Origin: Candidatus Sumerlaeia bacterium
GTDB taxonomy: Bacteria > Sumerlaeota > Sumerlaeia > SLMS01 > JAHLLQ01
Reading direction: 5' to 3'
Length of the DNA: 64,000 nt
Assembly (NCBI GenBank): GCA_019634695.1
Contig: JAHCAW010000018.1
Coordinates: 1 to 64,000, forward strand
In this document: one piece after another, positions 8,381 through 17,014 of the stretch
Numbering within the stretch: position 1 is the stretch's first letter
Layout of the letters: each line of letters begins with the position of its first letter
The notes under the pieces: model-generated
Seen by the model: only the letters and a program-made list of their open reading frames with translations
The model's database searches: none
Told to the model about the DNA's origin: nothing
Made by a program: the position numbers and the translations under genes

Positions 8381-9568
8381 TCACGTTCCGCCGATCACCC
8401 AGGCGGAGGGCAGCGGCGCAGGGTCGCCGAAGGGGACGAAGAGAATCTCGATGGGCAGCGAGCTGGCGCCGGCCGGGATGAACTCCAGCCGCACGGTGCG
8501 CGTGCCGCGCGGCAGATCCAGCAGCGCGATCACGCCCGCCGAGGTTGTCGGAGGAACCACCAGCGACGCCGACGGGACCATCTGCGCGCGCGGGGCCCCG
8601 CCCTCGAGCGTCGTGCGAAAGTAGCCTCCGTAGTTGCCGCCGCGCGGGTTCAGCAGCAACGCGGCCCGCTGGCCGGTTGAGTTCGTCACGGCCACGGTCA
8701 CCTCATAGGTTACCCCGTAGTTGCCGCGCAGTTCGGTTGCCGCGCCGCTGCGTTCGGCATCCGTGCCGGCGGCCGGGGGGTCGCTGGCCCCGAAGCCGAA
8801 GTCCGCGACACGCAGCCGCACGAGCCCTTCGCTCGTCGCCCACGCGTACGGCACAGCCGGAGAGGAGCGGTGAAACCCGGCGAACGTCCCTTGGCGATTG
8901 AGCCCATCGTTGGGGGCGACTTCCAGATTCGGATAGGCCGTCAGCGTGTTGACGCCGGCATCGACCATGACGGTCGCCACGCGCAGGGGCTGATTCGATT
9001 CGACCTCGACCATCGCGGCGGCGAGCTGGTTCCGGCTCACCGTCGTCGCGTCCAAGATCGGCGCCAGCAGGGCCCGCTCGCCCGGAGCCAGCATCAGTGC
9101 GGGTGGCAGGTTCGTGTTCTCGTAGAACAGTCGCACGCCCTCACGGCCGGCGTGCAGGTAGTTGGCCGTCGGCGCGGGAAAGGAGAAGCGGGTGGGCGTC
9201 ACGAGGGCCGCGGTAGCGCCGACGTTCTCGACGACGATCGAGAACCGCGTCGCTGTTGTCCGGTCGTTGACGTGGTAGAGATAGACGCGTTGCGTGCCGG
9301 CCGGCAGCGTGTCGCGATACAGCACCCCGGTGGCGGCCGTCGTCTCGGGGTCATCGCTATAGAGCAGCGTGCCGCCGCTGATGGTCAGACGATTGGTGGC
9401 CGGATTCAGCAAGCGGATCGTGCCGGTGCTCGAGAAGGGAAGCTCAAGGACTTGGCCCGGCGTCGCGGTGCGCAACGCGGCGTCCAGCGCTGGGGGCGTC
9501 GGGAACGCCGCGGCGCAGATCGCAGCCAGAGCCGCGAATCCGAGGGCGAGGAGGGGTGCACATTTCAC
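8381..9568 (-). CDS. Exported protein of unknown function
   Basis: A 395-residue protein I cannot assign. The N-terminus (KCAPLLALGFAALAAICAAAF) is a signal peptide, with a Cys at residue 3 that is too early for a lipobox. The rest is beta-rich with many Thr, Ala and Gly residues. It suggests two or three immunoglobulin-like or beta-sandwich domains (for example RVYLYHVNDRTTATRFSIVV and VTYEVTVAVTNSTGQ). No catalytic motif or metal site is evident. GTG at 9568 is chosen because AGGAAG lies about 7 bases upstream and because it starts the signal peptide. It is likely periplasmic or surface-located. It lies between pepA and the NYN gene, all leftward, with no obvious functional link. Confidence 0.7.
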   Translation of the reverse strand: MKCAPLLALGFAALAAICAAAFPTPPALDAALRTATPGQVLELPFSSTGTIRLLNPATNRLTISGGTLLYSDDPETTAATGVLYRDTLPAGTQRVYLYHVNDRTTATRFSIVVENVGATAALVTPTRFSFPAPTANYLHAGREGVRLFYENTNLPPALMLAPGERALLAPILDATTVSRNQLAAAMVEVESNQPLRVATVMVDAGVNTLTAYPNLEVAPNDGLNRQGTFAGFHRSSPAVPYAWATSEGLVRLRVADFGFGASDPPAAGTDAERSGAATELRGNYGVTYEVTVAVTNSTGQRAALLLNPRGGNYGGYFRTTLEGGAPRAQMVPSASLVVPPTTSAGVIALLDLPRGTRTVRLEFIPAGASSLPIEILFVPFGDPAPLPSAWVIGGT

Positions 9569-9663
9569 GGCGCGGCTTCCTGATCGGAACGGGTCGTCGC
9601 GCGGTTCGCCGGCGACCGTGGAGACCCGGCTCGGTGCGTCCGTCCCGGTTCTCCGAGTCCGCC

Positions 9664-10308
9664 TCAGGTCCACTCCGGTGGGCGAACGATTTCGTACCCC
9701 GTCGGTGAAGTGACAGTTTGGGGCAACTGGCATTGGGCCAGAACACTCCGATCGACATGTCGATAGCCATGGGCAACATCCTTCAGGGCGGACGTTGCAC
9801 GTGAACGCGGGAAGATGCAGACCACTCGGACCTGGGGGCAGTGGTCGCGAATGATGCGGATCGGCGGAACAAGATCGCTATCGTTCGATACCAGCAATGC
9901 CACGTCCAGGCGGTTCGTGAAGGCGTCGAGCAACATCTGGCTGGCAATCTGGACGTCCGTCATCTTCTCTTCCGCCGTGTGAATCGTTGCCGACACCAAC
10001 TTCGACGATGCGCTCACGGTCTTCTTCTGGTACTTGCCGTACAGAATCTGGAGGTGTGGCAGCGTGGCCAGCGCATCGAGGTAGAGTCCTTGGCGTCGGA
10101 CCTTGTCCGGAGGAGATGCGATGCGCGCCGTGCAGTACTTCACCGCCTCCAGTTGCTGGCCGCTCTTGAGCAAGCGGCGCCCGAGGGCGTGCAGGTCCAA
10201 CCACATGAGCGCCCTCCCGAATTGCTCTCGCATCCCATAGTAGAGATTGAAGCCATCGACGTAGACGATTACGCGCTGGTTGGACAACTTGGCACCTCGT
10301 CGCTTCAT
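9664..10308 (-). CDS. NYN-domain protein (PIN-like ribonuclease fold)
   Basis: A 214-residue protein. RVIVYVDGFNLYYGM near the N-terminus carries the first catalytic Asp of the NYN (LabA/DUF88) branch of the PIN superfamily. EEKMTDVQIASQMLLDA and VALLVSNDSDL (about 145-155) carry the other acidic residues. All expected carboxylates are present, so it is probably an active RNase or nuclease. The ATG at 10308 gives a start close to the first strand; no strong ribosome site precedes it, and the frame continues to a TTG at 10362. No antitoxin-like partner overlaps it. Cellular target unknown. Confidence 0.85.
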   Translation of the reverse strand: MKRRGAKLSNQRVIVYVDGFNLYYGMREQFGRALMWLDLHALGRRLLKSGQQLEAVKYCTARIASPPDKVRRQGLYLDALATLPHLQILYGKYQKKTVSASSKLVSATIHTAEEKMTDVQIASQMLLDAFTNRLDVALLVSNDSDLVPPIRIIRDHCPQVRVVCIFPRSRATSALKDVAHGYRHVDRSVLAQCQLPQTVTSPTGYEIVRPPEWT

Positions 10309-10463
10309 CTTGCCGAAACATGCGAGAGTCGCCACGGTGAGAGTGCGGGTTTGAGCCTGCAAGACGAAAGCCCTCGAACTGGCCGAAAGGAGTTGCCATC
10401 GTTCGCCACCGCGAGTGACACTCCTCTCACCTTTGACCCCCCCGGGGAGAGCATCCTCGGGCC

Positions 10464-10495
10464 GGCCCGGTGCACGTCACCGGGCCCATTTTTTT
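10464..10495 (+). terminator. Strong intrinsic terminator with no gene before it
   Basis: A 9-bp perfect stem (GGCCCGGTG at 10464-10472, CACCGGGCC at 10478-10486) with a 5-base loop is followed by CA and seven T. The upstream DNA to 10309 has no rightward gene. It therefore ends a short rightward transcript: an attenuated leader of ridA, or a small RNA. Confidence 0.75.
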
Positions 10496-10598
10496 GCGGC
10501 CCTTCGTTCCCCGCCAATCCCCCGGCAAAGCTCCTTGCGCCAAGGACCGGGCCGCCGCAGGATGCCGATCACGATTCCCCGTCCGGGAGGCCGACATC

Positions 10599-11015
10599 AT
10601 GCCCGAGAAGGTCTCGATCTGGGCCGAGGGCGCCCCAGCCCCCTTCGGCCACTACTGCAACGCGATCAAGTACGGCAATACGATCCACCTGTCGGGCCAG
10701 TTGCCGCTCGATCCGGCCACCGGACGGCCCATCCCGGGCGACGTCGAGGCCCAGGCGCGGCGCGTGCTCGACAATCTCAATGCCCTGCTCCAGGCCTGCG
10801 GGGCTCAGCTCTCCTGCGTCATGAAGACAACCTTGTATCTGGTGGACTTGCGCGACTTTCCGGCCTTCGACAAGGTCGCCAAGGAGTACTTCTACTTCCT
10901 GCCGCCGGCCCGCACGACGGTCATGGTGGCCGGGCTGCCGGGCGGCTGCCGGGTCTGTCTGGACGCCGTGGCCGAACTCAAGGTGCCCGAGGGACCGGCC
11001 AAGGGGATGATCTGA
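10599..11015 (+). CDS. ridA: RidA family enamine/imine deaminase
   Basis: A 138-residue cytosolic protein of the YjgF/YER057c/UK114 family. Members hydrolyse reactive enamines and imines released by PLP enzymes such as threonine dehydratase, protecting other PLP enzymes. The signature residues are present: PPARTTVMVAGLP contains the substrate-binding Arg, and CLDAVAELKV the conserved Glu. Length is normal for this trimeric protein. ATG at 10599 follows GGGAGG. It is transcribed towards rpsT with 140 bases between them. A strong terminator lies about 100 bases upstream of its start, so expression may depend on read-through or on a promoter after 10496. Confidence 0.92.
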   Translation: MPEKVSIWAEGAPAPFGHYCNAIKYGNTIHLSGQLPLDPATGRPIPGDVEAQARRVLDNLNALLQACGAQLSCVMKTTLYLVDLRDFPAFDKVAKEYFYFLPPARTTVMVAGLPGGCRVCLDAVAELKVPEGPAKGMI

Positions 11016-11155
11016 CCGTCCGGTTTGGGCTTGACCGGTCGCGGGGTCGTCGCGCACGTCTTGCGGTCCCTTGCGGCCGGTCCGCCGTCCGCTTCGGGAC
11101 CAGACGCCCGGACGGCGCCCCTTGCGGGAGTCGCCGGCACCCAGGAGCCTCCCCC

Positions 11156-11458
11156 GTGCCGAACAAGAAGTCCGCCATCAAGCGCGTGCGCCAGAACGAG
11201 CGCCGCCGCATTCGCAACCGCGCCAAGCGCTCGGACATGCGCACCGCCGTCAAGAAGGCCCGGCTGGCCGTCGAGACCGGCAATCTGGAGAACATCGATC
11301 AACTTGTCGCCGACGCCCACCGCCGGCTCGGCAAGGCCGCCAAGACCAACCTGGTCAAGAAGGAGACGGCCGCGCGTCACATCTCGCGCCTGATGAAGGC
11401 CGTCAACAAGGCCCGCGCCGCTGCGGCCGCCAAGGCCGAGGCCGCTCCGGCCTCCTGA
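11156..11458 (+). CDS. rpsT: 30S ribosomal protein S20
   Basis: A 100-residue, very basic protein with the hallmark start PNKKSAIKRVRQNE, a central KRSDMRTAVKKA, and KTNLVKKETAARHISRLMKAVNKA near the end. All are diagnostic of bS20, which binds 16S rRNA helices in the small subunit. The C-terminus carries an Ala/Lys-rich tail (ARAAAAAKAEAAPAS), slightly longer than usual. The start is GTG at 11156, with AGGAG ten bases upstream; non-AUG starts occur in rpsT elsewhere and are linked to S20 autoregulation. A terminator follows at 11488. Confidence 0.97.
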   Translation: MPNKKSAIKRVRQNERRRIRNRAKRSDMRTAVKKARLAVETGNLENIDQLVADAHRRLGKAAKTNLVKKETAARHISRLMKAVNKARAAAAAKAEAAPAS

Positions 11459-11487
11459 TCGCCCGCACAAACGGGTTCACACGCCGA

Positions 11488-11520
11488 GGGCGCTCCTGAC
11501 CGGAGCGCCCCGTTTCGTTA
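11488..11520 (+). terminator. Terminator of rpsT
   Basis: A 9-bp stem GGGCGCTCC (11488-11496) / GGAGCGCCC (11502-11510) with a 5-base loop is followed by CGTTTCGTT. It lies 30 bases after the rpsT stop. The T-tract is interrupted. Confidence 0.75.
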
Positions 11521-11624
11521 TGGAGCCCGCCTGCGCCCGCCTGTTGCGCTCCGTCGTGCCCAACTCATCCCTGCCGACGGCCTCCGTCTTCCCGCACTCG
11601 GATGCGGCAGGGATTGAAGGGTGA

Positions 11625-11668
11625 CAGGGGCCTGCCCGTCGCTGACGCTCCGGGTTCCGATGATCCGG
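11625..11668. repeat. Dispersed repeat, GCGACGGGCAGG family
   Basis: The stretch cctgcccgtcgctgacgctccgggttc matches, in inverse orientation, the sequence after the gene ending at 29528. A related copy lies near 61312-61335. It sits in the 170-base gap between rpsT and the small membrane gene, which otherwise shows no gene. Confidence 0.6.
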
Positions 11669-11681
11669 TGCGGCCGGGGGC

Positions 11682-11891
11682 TCACTCGCCTCCGAAGATG
11701 ATCCGGTACTCCAGCAGCGCGGCCACCAGACACACCAGCACCGCCGCCAGCCACGCCAGTGCCCGAATCTGGTTCTTGGTGAAGCGCGAGCCCTCGACCT
11801 CCTCGTCGGCCGACCGCGCCACCGACAGCGCCAGCCATCCCATGAAGCCGAAGACCGCCAGCGTGGCGACGAACAGAACGAGCAGGAACAC
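11682..11891 (-). CDS. Small two-helix membrane protein of unknown function
   Basis: A 69-residue protein. Residues about 1-27 (FLLVLFVATLAVFGFMGWLALSVA) and 44-62 (ALAWLAAVLVCLVAALLEY) are two membrane spans joined by a charged loop (RSADEEVEGSRFTKNQIR). GTG at 11891 has GGGAG 8 bases upstream. No family recognised. The hydrophobic pattern, the ribosome site and the absence of a better frame support it as real; its size keeps confidence moderate. Confidence 0.6.
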   Translation of the reverse strand: MFLLVLFVATLAVFGFMGWLALSVARSADEEVEGSRFTKNQIRALAWLAAVLVCLVAALLEYRIIFGGE

Positions 11892-11985
11892 GGCAGGGAC
11901 TCCCGGGCGGCAAGTTGCCCGCCTCGCCGCAGTCCTTACGCCGCCGGGCGAACCGACCGCAAGGCGGGACCCGGCGTCGCTTCCA

Positions 11986-12990
11986 TCAGTCCAGATGCCC
12001 GGTAAGGCGGTGCGGTGACGCGGCCCGGCCCTGCGCGCGGGCTTGTGTGCGCTTCAGGGCCTGATAGACCCGTGGCAGCAGTGGCCCCGGGAACGCCAGC
12101 GCCAGCCCCGCGCCCACCCATCGCGTGGCGTCCAACGGATTGCACGCCCAGGCCCGCAGCAGTTCGACGCGCGGATCGTTGCCGGGCTCGTCGCCGGTCA
12201 TCGCCCGCTCGGCTCGTTTCAGGTGCCACGTTGACAGATAGAGGCGACGCGCCCGGCCGTGCAGGTCGCCGCGCTTCTCGAGCCGTTGCCGCAACGCCGC
12301 GTCCATACGCGCGGTGGTGTGTGAGCGCGTCACGTTGCCCGGATGCAGACGATAGCGCACCAGCACTCCGGGCGTGCGCACGAAGCTTACCCGCCGCGCC
12401 GCCCGCAGCAGGAAGTCGTGATCCTCGCCGATGCGCAGGTCCGGGTCCTCGTCGAATGGGCCGATGGCCTCGAAGGCGTCGCGGCGCAGTAGCAGGCTCG
12501 AGGTGCAGAAGATGTTGCCGCGGGTCAGCAGCATGACGAACGGATCGGGTGCATCGCGACGGGCCCAGAAGGTGGGCGGTGCCGTCGCGCGCTTCCACTC
12601 GGGACTCCAAAACTCCTGCACAAACGACCAGGTGAGGCCCGCGTCGCGGTGCCTCTTGAGGCAGGCCAGTTGGCGTTCGAGCTTCTGCGGGTGCCACAAG
12701 TCATCGGCATCGAGGAAAGCGATGACGTCGCCGCGGGCCACCTCGAGCGCCCGGTTGCGCATCGTGGCGGGCAGGCCTGCGTGGGCCTGCGGCAGCACGC
12801 GCACGCGCGCATCGCGGGCGGCCAGACGCTCGAGCACGGACAGGCTCGCGTCCGTCGAGGCGTCGTCGGCGACGATCCACTCCCAGGCGTCGTGTGTCTG
12901 GCGCCGAAGCGACGCGTAGGTGGCCGGCAGATACCGGGCCGCGTTCCAGCACGGCGTCACCACGGAGACGAGCGGGCGGGCGGCGCTCAT
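11986..12990 (-). CDS. Glycosyltransferase family 2
   Basis: A 334-residue GT-A fold enzyme that transfers a sugar from a nucleotide donor. VSVVTPCWNAARYLPAT opens the fold, ADDASTD is the first acidic motif, AFLDADDLWHPQKL the DXD metal site (near residue 96), and GEDHDFLLRAARR the likely catalytic-base region. No membrane span is evident, so it is probably cytosolic or membrane-peripheral. It acts in making a cell-surface glycan or glycoconjugate; the acceptor cannot be told. The ATG overlaps the stop of the upstream glycosyltransferase by 4 bases, so both are translated from one message. Confidence 0.92.
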   Translation of the reverse strand: MSAARPLVSVVTPCWNAARYLPATYASLRRQTHDAWEWIVADDASTDASLSVLERLAARDARVRVLPQAHAGLPATMRNRALEVARGDVIAFLDADDLWHPQKLERQLACLKRHRDAGLTWSFVQEFWSPEWKRATAPPTFWARRDAPDPFVMLLTRGNIFCTSSLLLRRDAFEAIGPFDEDPDLRIGEDHDFLLRAARRVSFVRTPGVLVRYRLHPGNVTRSHTTARMDAALRQRLEKRGDLHGRARRLYLSTWHLKRAERAMTGDEPGNDPRVELLRAWACNPLDATRWVGAGLALAFPGPLLPRVYQALKRTQARAQGRAASPHRLTGHLD

Positions 12991-13973
12991 CGCTCGGGTT
13001 CATCCTTGGGCAGATGCGTCGGCGCGCCCAGCAGTCGGCGAACCATCGGTTGCAGCAGGCGCCGATAGAGGGCGTTGTCGGTCACGCGGTTCGTGATGCG
13101 CGCGAGGTAGTGGTACTCGTCGTAGAGGTCCGCAATGGTCTGCCGCGCATCCTCGGGATGGCCGCGCCGGAAGAGCACCTCGCAAATCTCGCCCAGGCAT
13201 GCGCCCATGGCGCGCTGGGTCTTGGCGTCGGGATGATGCAGGTCGCGTGCGAGCAGCGCGTCGATGAGGTCGAACTCGCCGATCTCGCCCAAGCGTACCC
13301 ACAGGTCGAAATCCATCGCATACTGCAGCGATTCGTCGAGCCCGCCGACGCGTCGGAAGGCGTCGAGCGAGAAGAAGCAGGCGGGCTGCAGGAAGGCGCA
13401 TCGCCGCCAGTTGCGCAGCGTTTGGCGGTTCAGGTCGGGACTGCGTCGGGCGCGGATCGTGCGGCCCGTGTCTTCCTTGCGATGCAGGCCGCGTCCGACG
13501 ACGGCAACCGCGTCGGCAGATCGTCCCGCTGCCGCCCACTCGCCCACGGCGCGCAGGGCACCGGGCAGCAGGATGTCGTCCGAGTTCAGCCACGTCACCC
13601 ACTCGGCGCGCTGCACGCGCGCCATGGCCTTGTTGATGGCGTGGCTCTGGCCGCGGTCCTTCTCGCTCACCCAGCCGGTGAGCCACGGGGCATAGCGCTC
13701 GAGAATCGCGACGCTCTCGTCGGTCGATCCGCCGTCCTTGACGTGGAACTCGAGGTTGGGGTAGCCCTGCAGCAGAACGGACCGGAGCGTCTCCTCGAGA
13801 TAGCGCCCTTGGTTGAATGAAGGCGTGACGATCGCCAGCGCCGGCCAGAGCGAGCCATCGGGGCGGCGTCGCGAACAGGGTCGCGTCGCACGCGTCCACG
13901 GCCAGCCCAGTTTGCCGGGTGGCGGTTCCGGAAGATCGCGCAGGCGGATGTGGGAAGGGGCTGGGCGGTCCAT
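12987..13973 (-). CDS. Glycosyltransferase family 2
   Basis: A 328-residue GT-A enzyme. LAIVTPSFNQGRYLEET, KDGGSTDESV, ITWLNSDD-type WVTWLNSDDILLPGA and YAMDFDLWVRL are the ordered motifs of a family 2 inverting transferase of the WcaA-like type. ATG at 13973 places about 30 residues ahead of the fold; a GTG at 14039 is possible but lacks a site. It overlaps the next transferase (ATGA), giving a two-gene glycan operon. Its C-terminal part (EYHYLARITNRVTD) is unique. Its promoter region lies in the repeat-rich gap upstream. Donor and acceptor are unknown. Confidence 0.91.
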   Translation of the reverse strand: MDRPAPSHIRLRDLPEPPPGKLGWPWTRATRPCSRRRPDGSLWPALAIVTPSFNQGRYLEETLRSVLLQGYPNLEFHVKDGGSTDESVAILERYAPWLTGWVSEKDRGQSHAINKAMARVQRAEWVTWLNSDDILLPGALRAVGEWAAAGRSADAVAVVGRGLHRKEDTGRTIRARRSPDLNRQTLRNWRRCAFLQPACFFSLDAFRRVGGLDESLQYAMDFDLWVRLGEIGEFDLIDALLARDLHHPDAKTQRAMGACLGEICEVLFRRGHPEDARQTIADLYDEYHYLARITNRVTDNALYRRLLQPMVRRLLGAPTHLPKDEPER

Positions 13974-14527
13974 CGGGCCGGAGTTCCGTTCCTGTCTCGG
14001 GGCTCGTCCAATTGGCGCCCTCTCCCCGGAGAGAGTCACGAGGATTCATGCGGCATGCTGTCCTGCCGCGATCCACCCGGGCGCACCTCGACTCCGTGCA
14101 AGCTGCTTGCCTGGTGTGGATTTCCAGTGTAGCCCTTCACCGCCGCATTCTGCCGGGTTTTGCGCCCCGGATGTACCGCCGCCTGTTGAGCCTCGCCCTC
14201 TGTGCTCTTTGTGTTCCCTGTGGCCAACTGGAGCGCCCTCTCCCGGGAGAGGCCGCCTGTTGAAGCCACGGAAACCGCCACAGAGAGCACAAGGAGAACA
14301 GGCGCACGCGACTCCGTGCAAGCCGCATGCTGGTGTGGACTTCGAGTGTCGCCCTTCGCCGCTGCATTCTGCTGAATTGCGCCCGATCCACCCGGGCCGA
14401 TCTTTTGCAGTTGCCTTATGAGGGCTCGGGGACTAACTGAATTGCAGGATTGTGGACCAACGTCATTTCGCGACGAGGTTGTGACGCCGGTGGGCGCCGC
14501 AACCCGCGTACACCGGGAGTCGGGTAC
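13974..14527. repeat. Repeat-rich intergenic region with direct and inverted copies
   Basis: No gene is evident. Two imperfect direct copies of about 70 bases lie at 14081-14153 and 14312-14373; both read ctccgtgcaag, then ggtgtgga, then gtgt.gcccttc and gc.gcattctgc. Each has CGATCCACCCGGGC on its outer side (14070-14083 and 14384-14397). Between them sit inverted copies of a CCACAGAG/GCACAAGG word (14196-14224 leftward, 14265-14312 rightward) and the palindrome CTCTCCCGGGAGAG (14238-14251). The arrangement looks like nested interspersed repeats rather than an insertion sequence. Confidence 0.7.
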
Positions 14528-17011
14528 ATGGCTGGGGATGAACGACCTGACGCTGTCCCTCGCGGGGCTATGGCTGAGCCAACTCCGAACAGCTTCCGCG
14601 TCGTGCGATGGACGCTTGACCTGAGCCAGGACCGCATCGTTCGTGTCAGTCCGGAGGCCGAGGAGTTGCTCGGGTTTCCGCTGGCCGATTGGATGCGCCC
14701 CGGCTTCCTGACCGAACGTATCCACGAGGACGATCGCGATTGGGCGACGGCCTACTCGAGGGAGCAGACGGCGGCCGGCCACGACCACGATGTCGAGATC
14801 CGCCTCGTCGCCGCCGACGGGCGCATCGTGTGGGTGCGCGTACTCATCGCGATCGAGTGGCGCGACGCCGCGCCCGTGCACTTGCACGGAATCATCATCG
14901 AAACGACCCGCCAGCGACAGGATGCCCACGACCTTTCCGCCTCGCGACATGCAATGGAAACCCTGCTGGCAAACCTTCCGGGGACTGCCTACCGGTGCCG
15001 CCTGGACCGGGATTGGAACATGCTGTACCTGAGCGAAGGTTGCCGGGAACTGACCGGCTACGAGGCGCGTGATCTGGCGGGGCCACAGCCACGTCGCTCC
15101 TACGAGCATCTGATCCATCCCGACGACCGTGAGTACGTGCGGGCGATCATCATGGAAGGGCTCCGCGACGGGGGCTCGTTCGAACTCGAGTATCGAATCG
15201 TGCGCGCCGACGGCGCGGTGCGCTGGGTGTGGGAACGCGGTTGTGCCGCGGGGCACGACGGCGAGGGCATCCTGATCATGGAGGGCTTCATCGCCGACGT
15301 GACGGACCGCAAGCGCTCGGACGAGGAGCGCGAGATCATGAGGGATGTGGCGCGGAAGCTGGCCGAGGTCGTCGAGATGCGCCAGGTCGGCCTCGCAATC
15401 GCGCAGGCCTGCCGGCAACTGTTCCTGCACGACTTCCTGATCTTCAGCATCTTCGACGAGGCGCGCGGCGCGTCGGTCAGCGTCTATGCCGAGGACACCT
15501 TCGACGGCGAAAGCGAGCCGCGCGAGTCTGTGGCCGATGATGTTCCGCGCGAGATATTCGAGAAGACCCGCTCGTTTCGCGGCCTCTCGACATTGATCAA
15601 CCGGACCGACGACTCCGAGCCCGCCTTCGTGCTCCTGCCGTCGGGCAATACGAAGCGGCGCTCGCGCTCGCTGATGTTCGCGCCGGTCTTCTGGAACGGC
15701 CGCACGGTCGGCGTCGTGTCGGTGCAAAGCTACCAGGCGGGACACTTCGACGAGCGGGCCCTCAAGGTGCTCGAAGCCCTGGCCGCGCAGTCCGGCGGTG
15801 CCGTTCGGCGCATCCGCGCCGAGGAGGAACGCCGTGCCTTTCAGGCGCAGATGCTCCAGGCGCAGAAGCTCGAGAGTCTCGGCGTCCTCGCCGGCGGCAT
15901 CGCGCACGACTTCAACAACCTGCTCATGAGCGTCCTGGGCTATGCCGACCTGACGATAACCGAGCTGCCCCCCACGTCGCCGCTGCACGCCTACCTGCGC
16001 GAGATCGAAATCGGAGCACGCCGCGGCGCCGAGTTGTGCAAGCAGATGCTCGCCTACTCCGGACGCGGCAGCTTCCTCGTCGAGCGCCTCGACCTGCGCG
16101 AGATCATCGAGGAGATGACCCACCTGCTCAACATTTCCATCTCGAAGAAGGCCGTCGTGAAGTTCAACTTCGCGGCCCACCTGCCTCCTGTCGTCGCCGA
16201 CGCCACCCAGTTGCGCCAGATCGTCATGAACCTTGTGCTCAACGCCTCCGACGCCCTGATGGAGAAGAGCGGCGTGATCTCGATCTCGACCGGCGCCATG
16301 GAGTGCGACCGCTCCTATCTGACCGAGACCTACCTCGACGACAACCTTGTCGCCGGCACCTACGTCTTCCTCGAGGTTGCCGACAATGGTTGCGGCATGG
16401 ACGACGCGACGCGCGCCCGCATCTTCGATCCGTTCTTCACGACGAAGTTCATGGGGCGCGGGCTGGGCCTGGCCGCGGTGCTCGGCATCGTGCGGGCGCA
16501 CCGCGGCGCCCTGAAGGTCTATAGCGAGCCGGGCAGTGGCACGACCATCAAGATGCTGCTGCCCGTCGCCCCGGATGCGGAGACTCCGCGTCCGGCAGAC
16601 GCATCGGCGCCGCCGCCCTGGAGAGGCAAGGGCACCGTCCTCGTGGTCGACGACGAGACCAGCGTGCGCGCCGTCACCAAGTTGTACCTCGAGAAGATCG
16701 GCTTCCAGGTGCTCACCGCCGAGGACGGCAGGGTCGGCGTCGACCTGTTCGCCGAGCATGCCGACGACATCGTGCTCGTACTGCTCGACGTCACGATGCC
16801 GCGCCTGAGCGGCGAGGATTGCTATCGCGAGCTGAGGCGCCTGCGCAAGGACGTGTGCGTCGTGCTCACCAGCGGCTACAGCGAGCACGACGTCACGCAA
16901 CGCTTCGCCGGCAAGGGGCTCGCCGGCTTCATCCAGAAGCCGTTCAAGCAGGTGGACCTGATCGAGACGGTGCGCAAGGTGCTCGATCCCGCCTCGGGTC
17001 CGCCGGCGTAG
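14528..17011 (+). CDS. Hybrid sensor histidine kinase, PAS-PAS-GAF-HisKA-HATPase-REC
   Basis: An 827-residue cytosolic hybrid kinase without membrane spans. Two PAS domains come first (about 20-130 and 140-265, the second ending with FIADVTDRKRSDEE). A GAF domain follows (about 270-430). The H-box is LAGGIAHDFNNLLMS, with the phospho-accepting His near residue 460. The N-box is IVMNLVLNASDAL, and the G-boxes are DNGCGMD and GRGLGLAAVLG. The C-terminal receiver (about 705-820) has VLVVDDETS, LLDVTMPRLSGED with the phospho-acceptor Asp, TSG and KPF. No output domain or separate response regulator is next to it, so the signal must pass by phosphorelay. ATG at 14528 has GGGAG upstream; ATG at 14570 is possible. 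The ligand is unknown. Confidence 0.93.
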   Translation: MAGDERPDAVPRGAMAEPTPNSFRVVRWTLDLSQDRIVRVSPEAEELLGFPLADWMRPGFLTERIHEDDRDWATAYSREQTAAGHDHDVEIRLVAADGRIVWVRVLIAIEWRDAAPVHLHGIIIETTRQRQDAHDLSASRHAMETLLANLPGTAYRCRLDRDWNMLYLSEGCRELTGYEARDLAGPQPRRSYEHLIHPDDREYVRAIIMEGLRDGGSFELEYRIVRADGAVRWVWERGCAAGHDGEGILIMEGFIADVTDRKRSDEEREIMRDVARKLAEVVEMRQVGLAIAQACRQLFLHDFLIFSIFDEARGASVSVYAEDTFDGESEPRESVADDVPREIFEKTRSFRGLSTLINRTDDSEPAFVLLPSGNTKRRSRSLMFAPVFWNGRTVGVVSVQSYQAGHFDERALKVLEALAAQSGGAVRRIRAEEERRAFQAQMLQAQKLESLGVLAGGIAHDFNNLLMSVLGYADLTITELPPTSPLHAYLREIEIGARRGAELCKQMLAYSGRGSFLVERLDLREIIEEMTHLLNISISKKAVVKFNFAAHLPPVVADATQLRQIVMNLVLNASDALMEKSGVISISTGAMECDRSYLTETYLDDNLVAGTYVFLEVADNGCGMDDATRARIFDPFFTTKFMGRGLGLAAVLGIVRAHRGALKVYSEPGSGTTIKMLLPVAPDAETPRPADASAPPPWRGKGTVLVVDDETSVRAVTKLYLEKIGFQVLTAEDGRVGVDLFAEHADDIVLVLLDVTMPRLSGEDCYRELRRLRKDVCVVLTSGYSEHDVTQRFAGKGLAGFIQKPFKQVDLIETVRKVLDPASGPPA

Positions 17012-17014
17012 GGG

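Noticed and set aside
14036-16900. A 954-residue leftward open frame
   Set aside because: It is antisense to the hybrid histidine kinase, which has every expected motif; high GC keeps the opposite frame open.
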